A DNA stretch of 64,000 nt from Asticcacaulis sp. EMRT-3 (GCF_030027245.1 NZ_JASERT010000001.1:889001-953000); one strand, 5' to 3'. Shown: positions 34,206-43,458, counted from the first letter of the stretch. The notes: a model not told the origin generated them from the sequence alone. Made by a program: numbers and translations.

Positions 34206-35567
34206 TCACTCACGCACCTCATAGCGGCCGCGCGTCAGGCTGATCACAGCGGCAAGTCCCGCAAAAGCCGCCGCCACGCCAAGCGCGAATTTCGGTGCCG
34301 CCAGCAACGGCATAAGGCCGAATGTGATCGACATCAGGATCGAGCCGAAGGTCTGGCCGGTCAGGCGCGCCGTGCCCTGCATGGCCCCGGCGGCGCCGCT
34401 GCGCGCCTTGGGTGCCGACAACAACAATACGCGATTATTCGGTGTCTGGAACAGGCCAAAGCCCAGTCCTGCAATCACGCTGCCAATCAGGAACACCACA
34501 ATGCGGCCATCCGCAGGGCCAAAGGCGATGAGCGCCAGCCCCGCCGCCAGCAGCACACCCCCGGCCCCGCACAGCCAGGCCGTGCGGATGCGTCCGGCCA
34601 GCCTGCCGGAAATGGGCGCGATGATGGCCACCGCCGCAGGCCAGGGCATCATGTAAAGACCGGCTTTTGTCGGGCTCATATGCAGATTGTGTTGCAGATA
34701 GAATGGCAAGGCCACGAAACTCAGCATCTGGCCGGTGAAGCAGCACACCGAGGCGATCACCGCGATCCGAAAAGCCGGCTCGGCAAACAGATCGACCGGA
34801 AACAACGGGGCAGCCTTGCCGCGTTCCAGCCGCAGCAGACACACCAGACTTAAAACAGCGGCGAGGATCAGTCCGGCCCCGATCATCGGCGCGCGCGTCA
34901 GTTGATCGGCACCACAGAAAAACAACACGAACATCAAAGCATTGATCAGGATGGCGAACAGATTGAGGCGGCGCGGCACACCCTGCGTCTTCATCAACGC
35001 CCCGCCGCACAGAAGCACCACCACACCGATTGGCAGATTGACTGCGAACAACCACGGCCAATGGGCCACTGCCAGAATCGCCCCCGCTATGCCCGGCCCC
35101 GCCGCCGAGGACACGGCCACGGTCATGGCGTTGACGCCGATAATCATGCCCAGCAGTCTTTGCGGCACGGCAAAGCGCAGATTCATGATGGCCAGGGCCA
35201 TGATCGCGCCGCCGCCCAGCCCCTGGATGAAGCGGGCAGCAATCAGCATCGGCAGGCTGACGGAAAAGGCGCAGGCCGCCGAAGCGGCGATGAACAGGGC
35301 CACGCCACCCAGATAGACGCGGCGCGGGCCAAATTTTTCTCCGAGCGCCCCGCACGGCAGAAGCGCCACCAGCACGGCCAGTTGATAGCCCGACACCACC
35401 CACACCACGTCCGATTCGCGTGCGTGAAACGAGGCGGCAATCGACGGCAGGGCGATATTGGCAATGACGGTGTCGAGCACCACCAGCACCAGCGTGGCCA
35501 GCAACACAGCCACGGCCAGATAGCGCCTTGGCCCATTCAGGCCATCTGTATGGGGATCGGTCATCAT
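34206..35567 (-). CDS. MFS drug-efflux-type transporter (DHA2-like)
   Basis: This 453-residue inner-membrane protein has about 14 hydrophobic segments. It starts with LDTVIANIALPSIA, the motif D1-like signature of the DHA2/QacA group, and has GEKFGPRRVYLGG (motif A) and a GPGIAGAIL motif C. Proton-coupled export of small lipophilic compounds is likely; the substrate is unknown. It diverges from a LysR gene across 115 bases, which suggests local control by that regulator. Confidence 0.88.
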   Translation of the reverse strand: MMTDPHTDGLNGPRRYLAVAVLLATLVLVVLDTVIANIALPSIAASFHARESDVVWVVSGYQLAVLVALLPCGALGEKFGPRRVYLGGVALFIAASAACAFSVSLPMLIAARFIQGLGGGAIMALAIMNLRFAVPQRLLGMIIGVNAMTVAVSSAAGPGIAGAILAVAHWPWLFAVNLPIGVVVLLCGGALMKTQGVPRRLNLFAILINALMFVLFFCGADQLTRAPMIGAGLILAAVLSLVCLLRLERGKAAPLFPVDLFAEPAFRIAVIASVCCFTGQMLSFVALPFYLQHNLHMSPTKAGLYMMPWPAAVAIIAPISGRLAGRIRTAWLCGAGGVLLAAGLALIAFGPADGRIVVFLIGSVIAGLGFGLFQTPNNRVLLLSAPKARSGAAGAMQGTARLTGQTFGSILMSITFGLMPLLAAPKFALGVAAAFAGLAAVISLTRGRYEVRE

Positions 35568-35647
35568 ATTCTCCGTTACGGCTGAGACTGGATTGTCATA
35601 TAGCCCGAAAACGAACTTGCACCAGACGCAACAGGATCAAACCAGCC

Positions 35648-35669
35648 TTGTATAAAACGCCTTACACAA
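35648..35669. promoter_or_regulatory. LysR-type operator candidate
   Basis: The dyad TTGTnTAA-N6-TTAnACAA lies 14 bases before the LysR start and in the divergent spacer shared with the MFS gene. It contains a T-N11-A pattern of the LysR type. Its place fits control of both genes. The binding is not tested. Confidence 0.5.
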
Positions 35670-35682
35670 CCATACTGATCTT

Positions 35683-36600
35683 ATGTCCGATCCCGATCTC
35701 AATCTGCTTGTGGCGCTCGACGCCCTGCTGACCGAGCGCAGCGTCACCGGCGCGGCGCGCAAACTGCATCTCAGCACCTCGGCCATGAGCCGCACCCTGT
35801 CACGTCTGCGCGATGTGACCGGCGATCCGTTGCTGGCCCCGGCCGGTCGCACACTGGTGCCCACGCCCCGCGCCGAAGCTATGGCCGAAGAGGTGCGCGC
35901 CCTGACCCGGCGCGCCCAGACTCTGCTGCGTCCGCCGCCCGTCATGTCGGCGCGCGACCTGAGCCGCACATTCACTTTACGCGCCAACGAAGCTTTTGTG
36001 GTCATCCACGCCGCCCGTCTGACCGCCGCCGTGGCCGAAGCCGCGCCCGGTGTACAACTGCTGTTCGCGCCCAAGCCGGACAAGGACATCCAGCCCTTGC
36101 GCGACGGCTCGGTTGATCTCGAAATCGGCGTCATTTCCGGCGATGGCCACGAACTGCGCGCCCAGACCCTTTACCGCGACGGCTTTATCGGTCTGGCCCG
36201 CACAGGCCACCCGCTTCTGGACAAAGCCCCGGTGACGCCCCAGGCCTTCGCCGCCTGTGACCATGTCAGCACGTCGCGGCGCAGCCACCTGACCGGCCCG
36301 ATTGACAAGGCGCTGGACGAGCTTGGCCTGACCCGTCGGATCAAGGTGGTGGTGCCCGGTTTTCCGGCGGCGCTGGCCGTGGTGATGGCGTCCGACCTGA
36401 TCGGCTCCGTACCGCGCTCCTTTGCAGCCGAGATGCAGGCCACCGGGCAGGCTGCCAATGTGGTGATGTTCGACCTGCCCATCGCCCTGCCCGACATCGT
36501 CGTTTCGCAGATATGGCATCCGCGCATGGATGCCGACGCCGGACATCGCTGGCTGCGCGGCCTGATCTTCGATCTTTTTCGTACACACGACCAGCCATGA
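35683..36600 (+). CDS. LysR-family transcriptional regulator
   Basis: This 305-residue protein has the winged helix at the N-terminus (PDLNLLVALDALLTERSVT, then STSAMSRTLSRLR and DPLLAPAGR), followed by the periplasmic-binding-like effector domain. The DNA-binding part resembles the NodD/SyrM group. It is divergent from the MFS exporter and probably regulates it and itself. The inducer is unknown. It ends just before a bidirectional terminator shared with rplA. Confidence 0.93.
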   Translation: MSDPDLNLLVALDALLTERSVTGAARKLHLSTSAMSRTLSRLRDVTGDPLLAPAGRTLVPTPRAEAMAEEVRALTRRAQTLLRPPPVMSARDLSRTFTLRANEAFVVIHAARLTAAVAEAAPGVQLLFAPKPDKDIQPLRDGSVDLEIGVISGDGHELRAQTLYRDGFIGLARTGHPLLDKAPVTPQAFAACDHVSTSRRSHLTGPIDKALDELGLTRRIKVVVPGFPAALAVVMASDLIGSVPRSFAAEMQATGQAANVVMFDLPIALPDIVVSQIWHPRMDADAGHRWLRGLIFDLFRTHDQP

Positions 36601-36633
36601 AAAAGCCGCCCCGGCAAACCGGAGCGGCTTTTC
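36601..36633. terminator. bidirectional terminator between lysR and rplA
   Basis: AAAAAGCCGC and GCGGCTTTT pair around a small internal CCGG/CCGG stem. The stem has A-rich and T-rich flanks on both strands and sits between two convergent genes, so it can end both transcripts. Confidence 0.9.
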
Positions 36634-36653
36634 AACTTATCAGGTCACGAAAT

Positions 36654-37346
36654 CTATCCGACGCTGGCCGAAGAGGTATCGACCTTCACGCCGGGGCCCA
36701 TCGTCGAAGACAGAGCGATCTTCTTGACATAGAGGCCCTTGGCGCCCGACGGGCGCGCCTTGACCAGCGCATCCACCAGCGCCTTGGCGTTGGTTTCGAG
36801 CTGCTCGACCGTGAACGAGGTCTTGCCGATGCCGACATGGACGATACCGGCCTTTTCGACGCGGAACTCGACCGCGCCGCCCTTGGCGTCCTTGACGGCC
36901 TGAGCGACGTTCGGGGTGACAGTACCGACCTTCGGGTTCGGCATCAGGCCGCGCGGGCCCAGCACCTTACCGAGACGACCGACCAGGGCCATCATGTCGG
37001 GCGACGCGATGACGCGGTCAAAGTCCATGAAACCGCCCTGAATCTTTTCGACCAGGTCTTCGGCGCCGACGACTTCAGCGCCAGCGGCCAGAGCTTCTTC
37101 AGCCTTCTTGTCCTTGGCGAACACGGCGACGCGAACGTCCTTGCCGGTGCCGGACGGCAGATTGACCACACCGCGAACCTGCTGGTCGGCGTGGCGCGGA
37201 TCAACGCCGAGGTTGATGGCGATTTCAACGGTTTCGTCGAACTTGGCCTTGGCGTTGGCCTTGACGACGTTAAGAGCTTCGGTCAGGCCGTACAGCTTGG
37301 CCGGTTCGGCGTTCCACGCCTTGATGCGCTTGGCAATTTTGGTCAT
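36654..37346 (-). CDS. rplA: 50S ribosomal protein L1
   Basis: This 230-residue protein starts [12 protein letters not shown] and shows [25 protein letters not shown] and [15 protein letters not shown], the L1 signatures. L1 binds the 23S stalk and represses its own operon in other bacteria. The ATG at 37346 is two bases after the rplK stop, so the pair is coupled. Confidence 0.98.
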   Translation of the reverse strand: MTKIAKRIKAWNAEPAKLYGLTEALNVVKANAKAKFDETVEIAINLGVDPRHADQQVRGVVNLPSGTGKDVRVAVFAKDKKAEEALAAGAEVVGAEDLVEKIQGGFMDFDRVIASPDMMALVGRLGKVLGPRGLMPNPKVGTVTPNVAQAVKDAKGGAVEFRVEKAGIVHVGIGKTSFTVEQLETNAKALVDALVKARPSGAKGLYVKKIALSSTMGPGVKVDTSSASVG

Positions 37347-37347
37347 A

Positions 37348-37776
37348 TCAGTCCACCACCTGCAAGCCCATCGAACGGGCGGAGCCTTCAATGATCTTGA
37401 TCGCCTGATCGATGTCGTGGGCGCTCAGATCCTTCATCTTCTTTTCAGCAATGTCGCGCAATTGGGCTTGCGTGATCTTGCCGGCGGAATCGCGGCCCGG
37501 CAGCTTCGAGCCGGACTTCAGACCCAGGGTCTGTTTGATGAAATAGGTCGCCGGCGGCGACTTCATGGTGAAGGTAAAGGACTTGTCCTGATAGACGGTG
37601 ATGGTTGTCGGCAGCGGCGTGCCTTTTTCCATACTTTCAGTACGGGCGTTGAATTCCTTACAGAAACCCATGATATTGACGCCGCGTTGACCCAGTGCAG
37701 GGCCGATGGGGGGCGAAGGCGTAGCCGAGCCGGCCTTCACCTGGAGCTTGATATAGCCCAGGATTTTCTTAGCCAT
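37348..37776 (-). CDS. rplK: 50S ribosomal protein L11
   Basis: This 142-residue protein starts [32 protein letters not shown], the conserved L11 N-terminus that binds EF-G and thiopeptides. The C-terminal rRNA-binding domain is intact. It leads the rplKA operon, about 155 bases after the nusG terminator, and so probably has its own promoter. Confidence 0.98.
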   Translation of the reverse strand: MAKKILGYIKLQVKAGSATPSPPIGPALGQRGVNIMGFCKEFNARTESMEKGTPLPTTITVYQDKSFTFTMKSPPATYFIKQTLGLKSGSKLPGRDSAGKITQAQLRDIAEKKMKDLSAHDIDQAIKIIEGSARSMGLQVVD

Positions 37777-37929
37777 TGGATGTCTCCTGAAGTTCCCAAA
37801 CGGGGAACGTTGTGAGCCGTGGTGCGCATCTCTGCTCCCACGGATTTAACTTCGTCCTGAAACGAAGAGCGGGCGCTATAACCGGTTTGTCCCGGCTTGG
37901 CAAGTCTTTGCGGGCCTTTGTGGCGCATG

Positions 37930-37962
37930 AAAAAAGCGCCCAGGCTAAGCTGAGCGCTTTTC
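37930..37962 (-). terminator. nusG intrinsic terminator
   Basis: On the minus strand AAAAGCGCTCAG pairs imperfectly with CTGGGCGCTTTT around CTTAGC, ending in six T residues. It lies 20 bases after the nusG stop and separates secE-nusG from rplKA. Confidence 0.88.
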
Positions 37963-37981
37963 ACAAAACAGATGGCAGAAC

Positions 37982-38557
37982 TTAAGCGCTCTTTTCAACC
38001 TGAGCATATTCCAGTTCCACCGGCGTGGCGCGACCGAAGATCGACACCGACACGCGCAGGCGGGCATGTTCCTGATCGACACTTTCGACAACGCCGTCGA
38101 ACGAGGCGAAGTGACCCGACGTGATCTTGACCTTTTCGCCGATGTCGAAGCTGAGCACCGGCATGGGGCGTTCCACCGCCGCCGCCGAATTGCCGATGAT
38201 GCGATCCACTTCCTTTTGCGACACAGGCATCGGCTTGAGGCCGGAGCCGAGGAAACCGGTCACTTTCGGCGTATTCTTGACCAGGTGATAGGCTTCGTCG
38301 GTCATTTCCATCTTCACCAGCACATAGCCGGGGAAGAATTTGCGCTCTGAATTGAATTTGCGGCCACGGCGCACCTCGACCACATCTTCGGTCGGCACGA
38401 GGATTTCCGAAAAATTCTCTTCCAGTCCCTGCGATTTCGCCTGATCGCGCAGGGATTCGGCCACCTTCTTCTCAAAGTTGGAATAGGCGTGGACGATATA
38501 CCACTTGTGGCGGGGATTGGAGACGTCCGGCGATTCGGCGTGTGCAGGATTTGCCAT
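37982..38557 (-). CDS. nusG: transcription termination/antitermination factor
   Basis: This 191-residue protein has the NGN domain (WYIVHAYSNFEKKVAESLRD, FFPGYVLVKMEM, FLGSGLKPMPVS) and a KOW domain (GEKVKITSGHFASFDGVVESVD). NusG tightens RNA polymerase pausing and links it to Rho and ribosomes. It follows secE by about 20 bases. A short disordered N-terminal stretch with SPDVSN precedes the NGN fold. Confidence 0.97.
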   Translation of the reverse strand: MANPAHAESPDVSNPRHKWYIVHAYSNFEKKVAESLRDQAKSQGLEENFSEILVPTEDVVEVRRGRKFNSERKFFPGYVLVKMEMTDEAYHLVKNTPKVTGFLGSGLKPMPVSQKEVDRIIGNSAAAVERPMPVLSFDIGEKVKITSGHFASFDGVVESVDQEHARLRVSVSIFGRATPVELEYAQVEKSA

Positions 38558-38578
38558 AAAACTTTTATCCTTCCGGCC

Positions 38579-38890
38579 CTATTGACCGATTTTGACCACG
38601 AAGCTGGTCAGATAGCCCATCGCCCCGTCAACAACATAGAAGAAGACACCGGCCAGAATAACCATGATCAGCACCATGACCGTCGTAATCCAGGTTTCCT
38701 TGCGCGACGGCCAGGTGATCTTGCGCGCTTCCTGACGAACTTCGGCGAAGAATTTCATCGGGTTGAACGGCTTCTTCGGCGCTTTTTCCGCGACGGCAGC
38801 CGCAGGGGCAGCCTTGACAGGTTCGATCCGCCCCACAGCCGTCTTGCGGGCGGGTTCCACGGTCTTCCTCTTCACGTCTGGTTTCTTCAC
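38579..38890 (-). CDS. secE: preprotein translocase subunit SecE
   Basis: This 103-residue protein has a long, Lys/Pro/Ala-rich cytoplasmic N-terminus, the FFAEVRQEARKITWPSRKET amphipathic segment and a single membrane helix. SecE clamps SecY. The start is a GTG at 38890. It lies between tRNA-Trp and nusG, the classical arrangement. Confidence 0.95.
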   Translation of the reverse strand: MKKPDVKRKTVEPARKTAVGRIEPVKAAPAAAVAEKAPKKPFNPMKFFAEVRQEARKITWPSRKETWITTVMVLIMVILAGVFFYVVDGAMGYLTSFVVKIGQ

Positions 38891-38988
38891 CTTCAGAACG
38901 CCTATCTATATTTAGCGTCGCGGCTGCGACTCCCGAACAACAGAAATGAGGCTCAAAAAACGTGTTTTCAAGCCTCTTCCCGAAATGA

Positions 38989-39064
38989 TGGCAGGGGCAG
39001 AGGGACTCGAACCCACGACTTCCGGTTTTGGAGACCGGCGCTCTACCAGCTGAGCTATACCCCT
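38989..39064 (-). tRNA. tRNA-Trp (CCA anticodon)
   Basis: The 76-base minus-strand sequence folds as a cloverleaf with acceptor AGGGGTA/TGCCCCT, a D-arm with GCTCAGCTGGTAGAGC, an anticodon loop CTCCAAA (anticodon CCA), a T-arm GTGGGTTCGAGTCCC and an encoded 3' CCA. It directly precedes secE, as in many bacteria. Confidence 0.97.
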
Positions 39065-39183
39065 GTAACCGCTGCGAACCCAAAGGCTGCCGCGATGTGA
39101 GCCGAAGCGTGTATCAGCGGTTCGCGCAAAGGGCAACAGGCACGGAACGATTTTTTGGTGACGATGTTTCGACCTGAGCGACT

Positions 39184-41184
39184 TCAGGGCGTCAGAACGG
39201 CATGGATGCGCCAGATGATCAGCCCCACGACCGGCAAACCACCCCACAGGCCGATCCGCAGCAAGAAGCCCGGCAGCCAGCGCGCCGGCAGATTCGATGG
39301 GACATGCAGGCTTAACCGGTCACAGGCCGACAGCTCGGCATGGGCCTGATCGAGCGCATTTTTTTCCTGTGCCCAAAGCCACGGTCGGGTCACCGTATAG
39401 TCGCGCACCGCCTCATAACCCGCTTGCGTGCGCCGCGCCGTGAAGCTCAAATGCAGGCCGCCGAAATCCCAGCTCTTCACCGCATCGGGCCAGCTCAGGT
39501 GCAAAGGCGTGCGCAAGGTGGTCGTCACCCGCCCCTGACGTACATCGCCGAGATCGAACGGAAAACGCCGCTGGCTGTCCGGTTCGCTCAGCACATAGTC
39601 GAAGGCCGATTCCGGGCTGAAAAACACCTTGCCGCCGCGCCCATCGGTGGCGTGCCAGGGAGTGTCGGTGGTCACCACAGTGGTGATGGTGATTTCATTG
39701 ATGCGGCGATCATCGACCATCTGTGGAATGGCGCACATATTCATGCCGTAAATATAGCTGAACAGGGCGCAGCGATCCTCAATATACGATGTCAGGCTCT
39801 GATAGCGCAGGGCGCGGCGCACCGCATCGGCCCGCGCGCCGCGATAGATATAGTCGATCTCGATCAGCGTCCCCTCGCCTGTCTTTTCCGGCAGGTGAAT
39901 CTGTTCGCGCACCTCGTAATTGAGTTGCGGCGTCTTCGCCATCATGCGCGCCAGATCAGCCCCCGGCTTCAGGATCAGGGCATAGCCGAGATCCGTTTGC
40001 GCCAGATGATCGAGATCGCCGCCCTGCGCCACCGAGGACGTGCCTTCGAACCAGTAGGTTTTACCCGCATGAACACACATCGCAATACAGTGGTTGAAGG
40101 CGCCCAGCCGTGGCTGCGTGTGGAGCAGATCGAAACCGCGCTGCGTATCGACCAGGGCCGGCCACGCCTCGACACCCATCCGCGTCAGCATGGCAGCGAT
40201 CAGCTTCGACACATCCTTGCAGTCACCGATGCGGTCGGCGAAAATCTGACGCAAAGGACGCGGCACAAAACCGCCTTCGCCAAACGAAAAAGCGAAATAG
40301 CGGATATGTTCCTGCACCCAGCGCACGGCCGCCATGATGCGATCAGGCGTTTCGGTGTGATCGGCCTTTATCTGCGCGATCACTTGCAAAAGGCCATCTG
40401 GATAGTCTTCGTCGCCCTCAAACCCTGCCCGCATCACCTCATTGACACGCGCCCAGCTATCGGTCGAAGAAGCGAAAACACCGCGCATTGGCATAACCCA
40501 GCCCGGCATGTCCGGCTCATAGTCACAGGCCTCGACATGGTTGGCCTCGAAGCGGATGTCGCTATAGCCATCGGCCAGAACGCTGATGTGCGGCTCGCGC
40601 CAGCCCGCCGGAAAGGGCTTCATATAAAGCTGACGGTCGGGCGGCACCAGCAGGCGGGCGTGTCGTCTGTGCCAGTACACCACGTTCTGCAACAGAAGCG
40701 GCACGGAAAACTCACTCTGAAAACAGGCCGGATCGCCGCTGAGCGTCAGGGCCATGTCGATGATGTCGCCAACGCGCACGTCCGGCAGGGTGACGGCCAG
40801 TGTCCAGCGGCCATCCAGCACCAGCCGCTCGAACGAACTCTCGCGCCGCATGACGAGATAGCGCCTGGCCACATCGACCTCGATCACCTCATCGCCGCGC
40901 AGGATGCGGATATGGTGGATGGTCAGATCGTCATACCAGGGATCGAATGGCAGGGTGACATTGGCCAGCCATTGCAGGGCCGACAGATTGACCACTTCCT
41001 CGATGGTGCGGTTATAGCGCTGCGGGCGCGGATCGAGCCTTGACTGATCATCCATCAGCCAGGTGAAAAAACCATGCGGCGCGCGCGAGGCATCGAGCTT
41101 TTCGGGGCGCGCAAACGGCTGCACCTCTACCCAGTCGGGTTCGGGCGCAAAATGGATTCGCCGCCTGACCTCTTCCTCGAACAT
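39184..41184 (-). CDS. DUF3857 / transglutaminase-like protein with C-terminal membrane helix
   Basis: This protein of about 666 residues has an N-terminal DUF3857-type beta-rich domain (about 30-260), a transglutaminase core with its Cys near 322 (GDCKDVSKL) and a His in FNHCIAM, a further beta domain, and one C-terminal membrane helix near 640-662. Such proteins are common in envelopes of Bacteroidetes and some alphaproteobacteria; substrates are unknown. No signal peptide is evident. The ATG at 41184 was chosen, because longer readings run into the 113-bp repeats. Its upstream region is the tandem repeat array, so the repeat may carry or affect its promoter. Confidence 0.82.
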   Translation of the reverse strand: MFEEEVRRRIHFAPEPDWVEVQPFARPEKLDASRAPHGFFTWLMDDQSRLDPRPQRYNRTIEEVVNLSALQWLANVTLPFDPWYDDLTIHHIRILRGDEVIEVDVARRYLVMRRESSFERLVLDGRWTLAVTLPDVRVGDIIDMALTLSGDPACFQSEFSVPLLLQNVVYWHRRHARLLVPPDRQLYMKPFPAGWREPHISVLADGYSDIRFEANHVEACDYEPDMPGWVMPMRGVFASSTDSWARVNEVMRAGFEGDEDYPDGLLQVIAQIKADHTETPDRIMAAVRWVQEHIRYFAFSFGEGGFVPRPLRQIFADRIGDCKDVSKLIAAMLTRMGVEAWPALVDTQRGFDLLHTQPRLGAFNHCIAMCVHAGKTYWFEGTSSVAQGGDLDHLAQTDLGYALILKPGADLARMMAKTPQLNYEVREQIHLPEKTGEGTLIEIDYIYRGARADAVRRALRYQSLTSYIEDRCALFSYIYGMNMCAIPQMVDDRRINEITITTVVTTDTPWHATDGRGGKVFFSPESAFDYVLSEPDSQRRFPFDLGDVRQGRVTTTLRTPLHLSWPDAVKSWDFGGLHLSFTARRTQAGYEAVRDYTVTRPWLWAQEKNALDQAHAELSACDRLSLHVPSNLPARWLPGFLLRIGLWGGLPVVGLIIWRIHAVLTP

Positions 41185-41222
41185 CGCCCCCCCGCCGCAA
41201 AACGCCCATGTGCCTGCCGCTA

Positions 41223-41561
41223 GAGCGGTCTGCATTCCGATTGAATCGGTCAAAGGAATGCAACCCGCTCTACATTTTTCGTTTTTCCGCATCTCGCATT
41301 CAATTTGTAAGTCAAATTAAATGCTCGTTGCTCTGGAGCGGTTTGCATTCTGATTGAATCGGTCAAAGAAATGCAACCCGCTCTACATTTTACGTTTTTC
41401 CGCCTCTCGCATTCAATTTGTAAGTCAAATTAAATGCTCGTTGCTCTGGAGCGGTTTGCATTCTGATTGAATCGGTCAAAGAAATGCAACCCGCTCTATA
41501 TTTTACGTTTTTCCGCCTCTCGCATTCAATTTGTAAGTCAAATTAAATGCTCGTTGCTCTA
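41223..41561. repeat. three tandem copies of a 113-bp repeat
   Basis: Units start at 41223, 41336 and 41449, each exactly 113 bases. Units 2 and 3 differ at one internal base, and unit 1 differs from them at about five. Each unit has a GAGCGG...CCGCTC hairpin whose loop carries a GANTC site, then an AT-rich hairpin (ATTCAATTTG/CAAATTAAAT). A solo inverted copy lies at 21428-21540. The array sits between the divergent DUF3857-type and carbonic-anhydrase-like genes. Confidence 0.97.
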
Positions 41562-41683
41562 GCCAACAGGGTTAACACACAGGTCGCAGGTGAAAAAGAC
41601 CGTTTCCTCCACAGGCGAAAATTTGCCAAATGACGCCACAACGGATTAACCTCCGTTAACCATTTTTCGGCAAAGTGCTGCGC

Positions 41684-42496
41684 ATGACATATGTGAGTCG
41701 TCCCGCCCTCGCCCTTGCCTTGATGGCTGCCAGCTTGCTGGCCCTGAACGGCTGTGCGCCGAAAAAACCGGCGGGCGAAACCGCCTCCGCCGCTGAAACC
41801 GCCAGCGCGCCTGTGGCGAAATGGACCTATGACGGTGCCACCGGCCCCGATCACTGGGCCGATCTCGGCGGTGCCTCCACGGTATGCGGCACCGGGCTGC
41901 GCCAGTCGCCGGTTGATATTTCCGGTCAGGTCAAGAACGAAACGGGCAAGGTGCAGCTCGACTATAATTCAGCAACCGCCACCATACAAAACACCGGTAA
42001 AACCGTACGCATCGTACCGCAAAACGGTGGCGCTCTGGTGCTGGATGGCCATGCCTACACTCTGAAATCGATCGAATTCCATTCGCCGAGCGAACACGCC
42101 ATCAATGGTCACCATTCAACGCTCGAAAGCCAGTTCGTCCATGAAGACGCACAAGGCCATAAGGTCATTGTGGCCGTATTGTACGATGTTGGTGTCGCCG
42201 ATCCGATGCTGGCCTCACTGTGGACATACCTGCCCTCGGATCCCGGCCAGCCCGTGCCACTGTCCGATCTGCTGATCAACGCGCAGGATCTGCTGCCGGG
42301 AACGGAAGATTTCTATGTCTATTCCGGCTCGCTGACCACGCCGCCCTGCACCGAGGGCGTGACCTGGATGATCTATTCCTCGCCGCTCAGCATTTCCGCT
42401 GAACAGGCCGATGCCTTTGAGCGCCTGATCGGACCCAATGCCCGCCCGGTGCAAAAACGCCATGACCGCGATTTCTTCCACCTGACCGGTTACTAA
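41684..42496 (+). CDS. alpha-carbonic-anhydrase-like lipoprotein, probably non-catalytic
   Basis: This protein of about 270 residues has a lipobox-like signal (LALNGC, Cys24) and an alpha-CA fold. It shows WADLGG, QSPVDIS, FHSPSEHAINGHHSTLES and LTTPPCTEGVTW. In catalytic alpha-CAs three His bind zinc (94, 96 and 119 in human CA II numbering). Here position 94 is Glu131, position 96 is His133 and position 119 is Gln150, while Glu137 (Glu106) and Glu148 (Glu117) remain. I infer that zinc binding and hydration activity are lost, as in vertebrate CA-related proteins, which also carry a 119 Gln in CA X/XI. The ATG at 41684 is preferred to an upstream GTG. Function is unknown. Confidence 0.88.
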   Translation: MTYVSRPALALALMAASLLALNGCAPKKPAGETASAAETASAPVAKWTYDGATGPDHWADLGGASTVCGTGLRQSPVDISGQVKNETGKVQLDYNSATATIQNTGKTVRIVPQNGGALVLDGHAYTLKSIEFHSPSEHAINGHHSTLESQFVHEDAQGHKVIVAVLYDVGVADPMLASLWTYLPSDPGQPVPLSDLLINAQDLLPGTEDFYVYSGSLTTPPCTEGVTWMIYSSPLSISAEQADAFERLIGPNARPVQKRHDRDFFHLTGY

Positions 42497-42504
42497 TCCC
42501 CAAC

Positions 42505-43419
42505 CTAATCCCCGACCGTGCCCGAAACCGTTACGGTCTTGCGCAGGGTGCGGATTTTTTTGTAGGCCGCCACCGGCGCACCCATCAGGATAGCGGCGAT
42601 CAAGGGCGACAAAATACCGTAGGTCAGCACGATTTCGGCGATATTGCCGATGGTCAGGAAGGCGTGCAGGCTGCTCAGATCGGGCACGGCGACATTGCCC
42701 TTGGCCGAGGCGCCAAAACCGAATACCAGAATGGCTTCGATGACCATATTGCACAGGAACATGACCACAAGGCTCAGCCCGAAGGCCGTGGCATAGCCGG
42801 TGAAAAGCGGCCAGAACAGGTCTTTCGTCAGGCTATAGCTGCCAAAAATATCAAGTCGCCCCGTGTCGAAACTATGGGCAACATTCAGCGACAACCGCAA
42901 ACTCATCCACAAGACCAGTCCGACAGCCGCCAGCATGGACAGGATCAGGCACAGGCTGGAAGCTTCGGGACTGACGCCCGACAATATCTGCGCCGCGATG
43001 CCGCCCAGCAACAGGCAGCCCATCACCACGCCTGAGCGAATAACCAGCATGATCAGTTCGACCCCCGCCACCACGAGCTCACGCAGGCCGAACGACAAAA
43101 AGCCGAACCGGCTGTCTGTTTCACCCAAAACAACGCGGCAGATGGCGCAGGTCAGGATGGCCGACATCACCACATAGACCGGCAGGCAGGCCAGAAAGGC
43201 CGGGGCGATCTGCTCCGACAGGGTGGCGGCCAGAACCGGATCGGGATGTTGACCGAGAAGCTTGTAAAAGCTCATAAAGGCTGGCCCGGCCATGCCGACC
43301 ATCAAAAGCAGGATCACCGCATTGCCCAACAGAGCCACCGCCCCCCAGAAGGCGATGAGCTTGGGACGTTCGCGGATGATACGGAAGCCCTCGAAAGCGA
43401 ACTCGAAAGACAGGGGCAT
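42505..43419 (-). CDS. multi-pass membrane protein, function unknown
   Basis: This 304-residue protein has about six membrane segments and few charged residues outside the loops. The N-terminus starts MPLSFEFAFEGFRIIRERP, and the fourth segment contains SLRLSLN. The next gene upstream (43459-44268) encodes a similarly sized membrane protein with SVRLSLM at a matching position, so the two look like distant paralogues in one operon. I recognise no catalytic motif. It meets the carbonic-anhydrase-like gene tail to tail. Confidence 0.75.
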   Translation of the reverse strand: MPLSFEFAFEGFRIIRERPKLIAFWGAVALLGNAVILLLMVGMAGPAFMSFYKLLGQHPDPVLAATLSEQIAPAFLACLPVYVVMSAILTCAICRVVLGETDSRFGFLSFGLRELVVAGVELIMLVIRSGVVMGCLLLGGIAAQILSGVSPEASSLCLILSMLAAVGLVLWMSLRLSLNVAHSFDTGRLDIFGSYSLTKDLFWPLFTGYATAFGLSLVVMFLCNMVIEAILVFGFGASAKGNVAVPDLSSLHAFLTIGNIAEIVLTYGILSPLIAAILMGAPVAAYKKIRTLRKTVTVSGTVGD

Positions 43420-43458
43420 AGATCAGGCCTTTACAGCTCCGCCACAGCGCGGATTCGG

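Noticed and set aside
39340..41043. A 567-codon open frame antisense to the DUF3857-type gene.
   Set aside because: The minus-strand frame has domain motifs and a membrane helix; the plus-strand frame has none.
41223..41561. A CRISPR array.
   Set aside because: The repeat unit is 113 bases with no unique spacers and no cas genes, so it is a tandem repeat of another kind.
41646..41660. A CtrA box near the carbonic-anhydrase-like gene (TTAA-CCTCCG-TTAAC).
   Set aside because: The spacer is six and not seven bases, so it does not fit the consensus; only the site at 60989 is exact.
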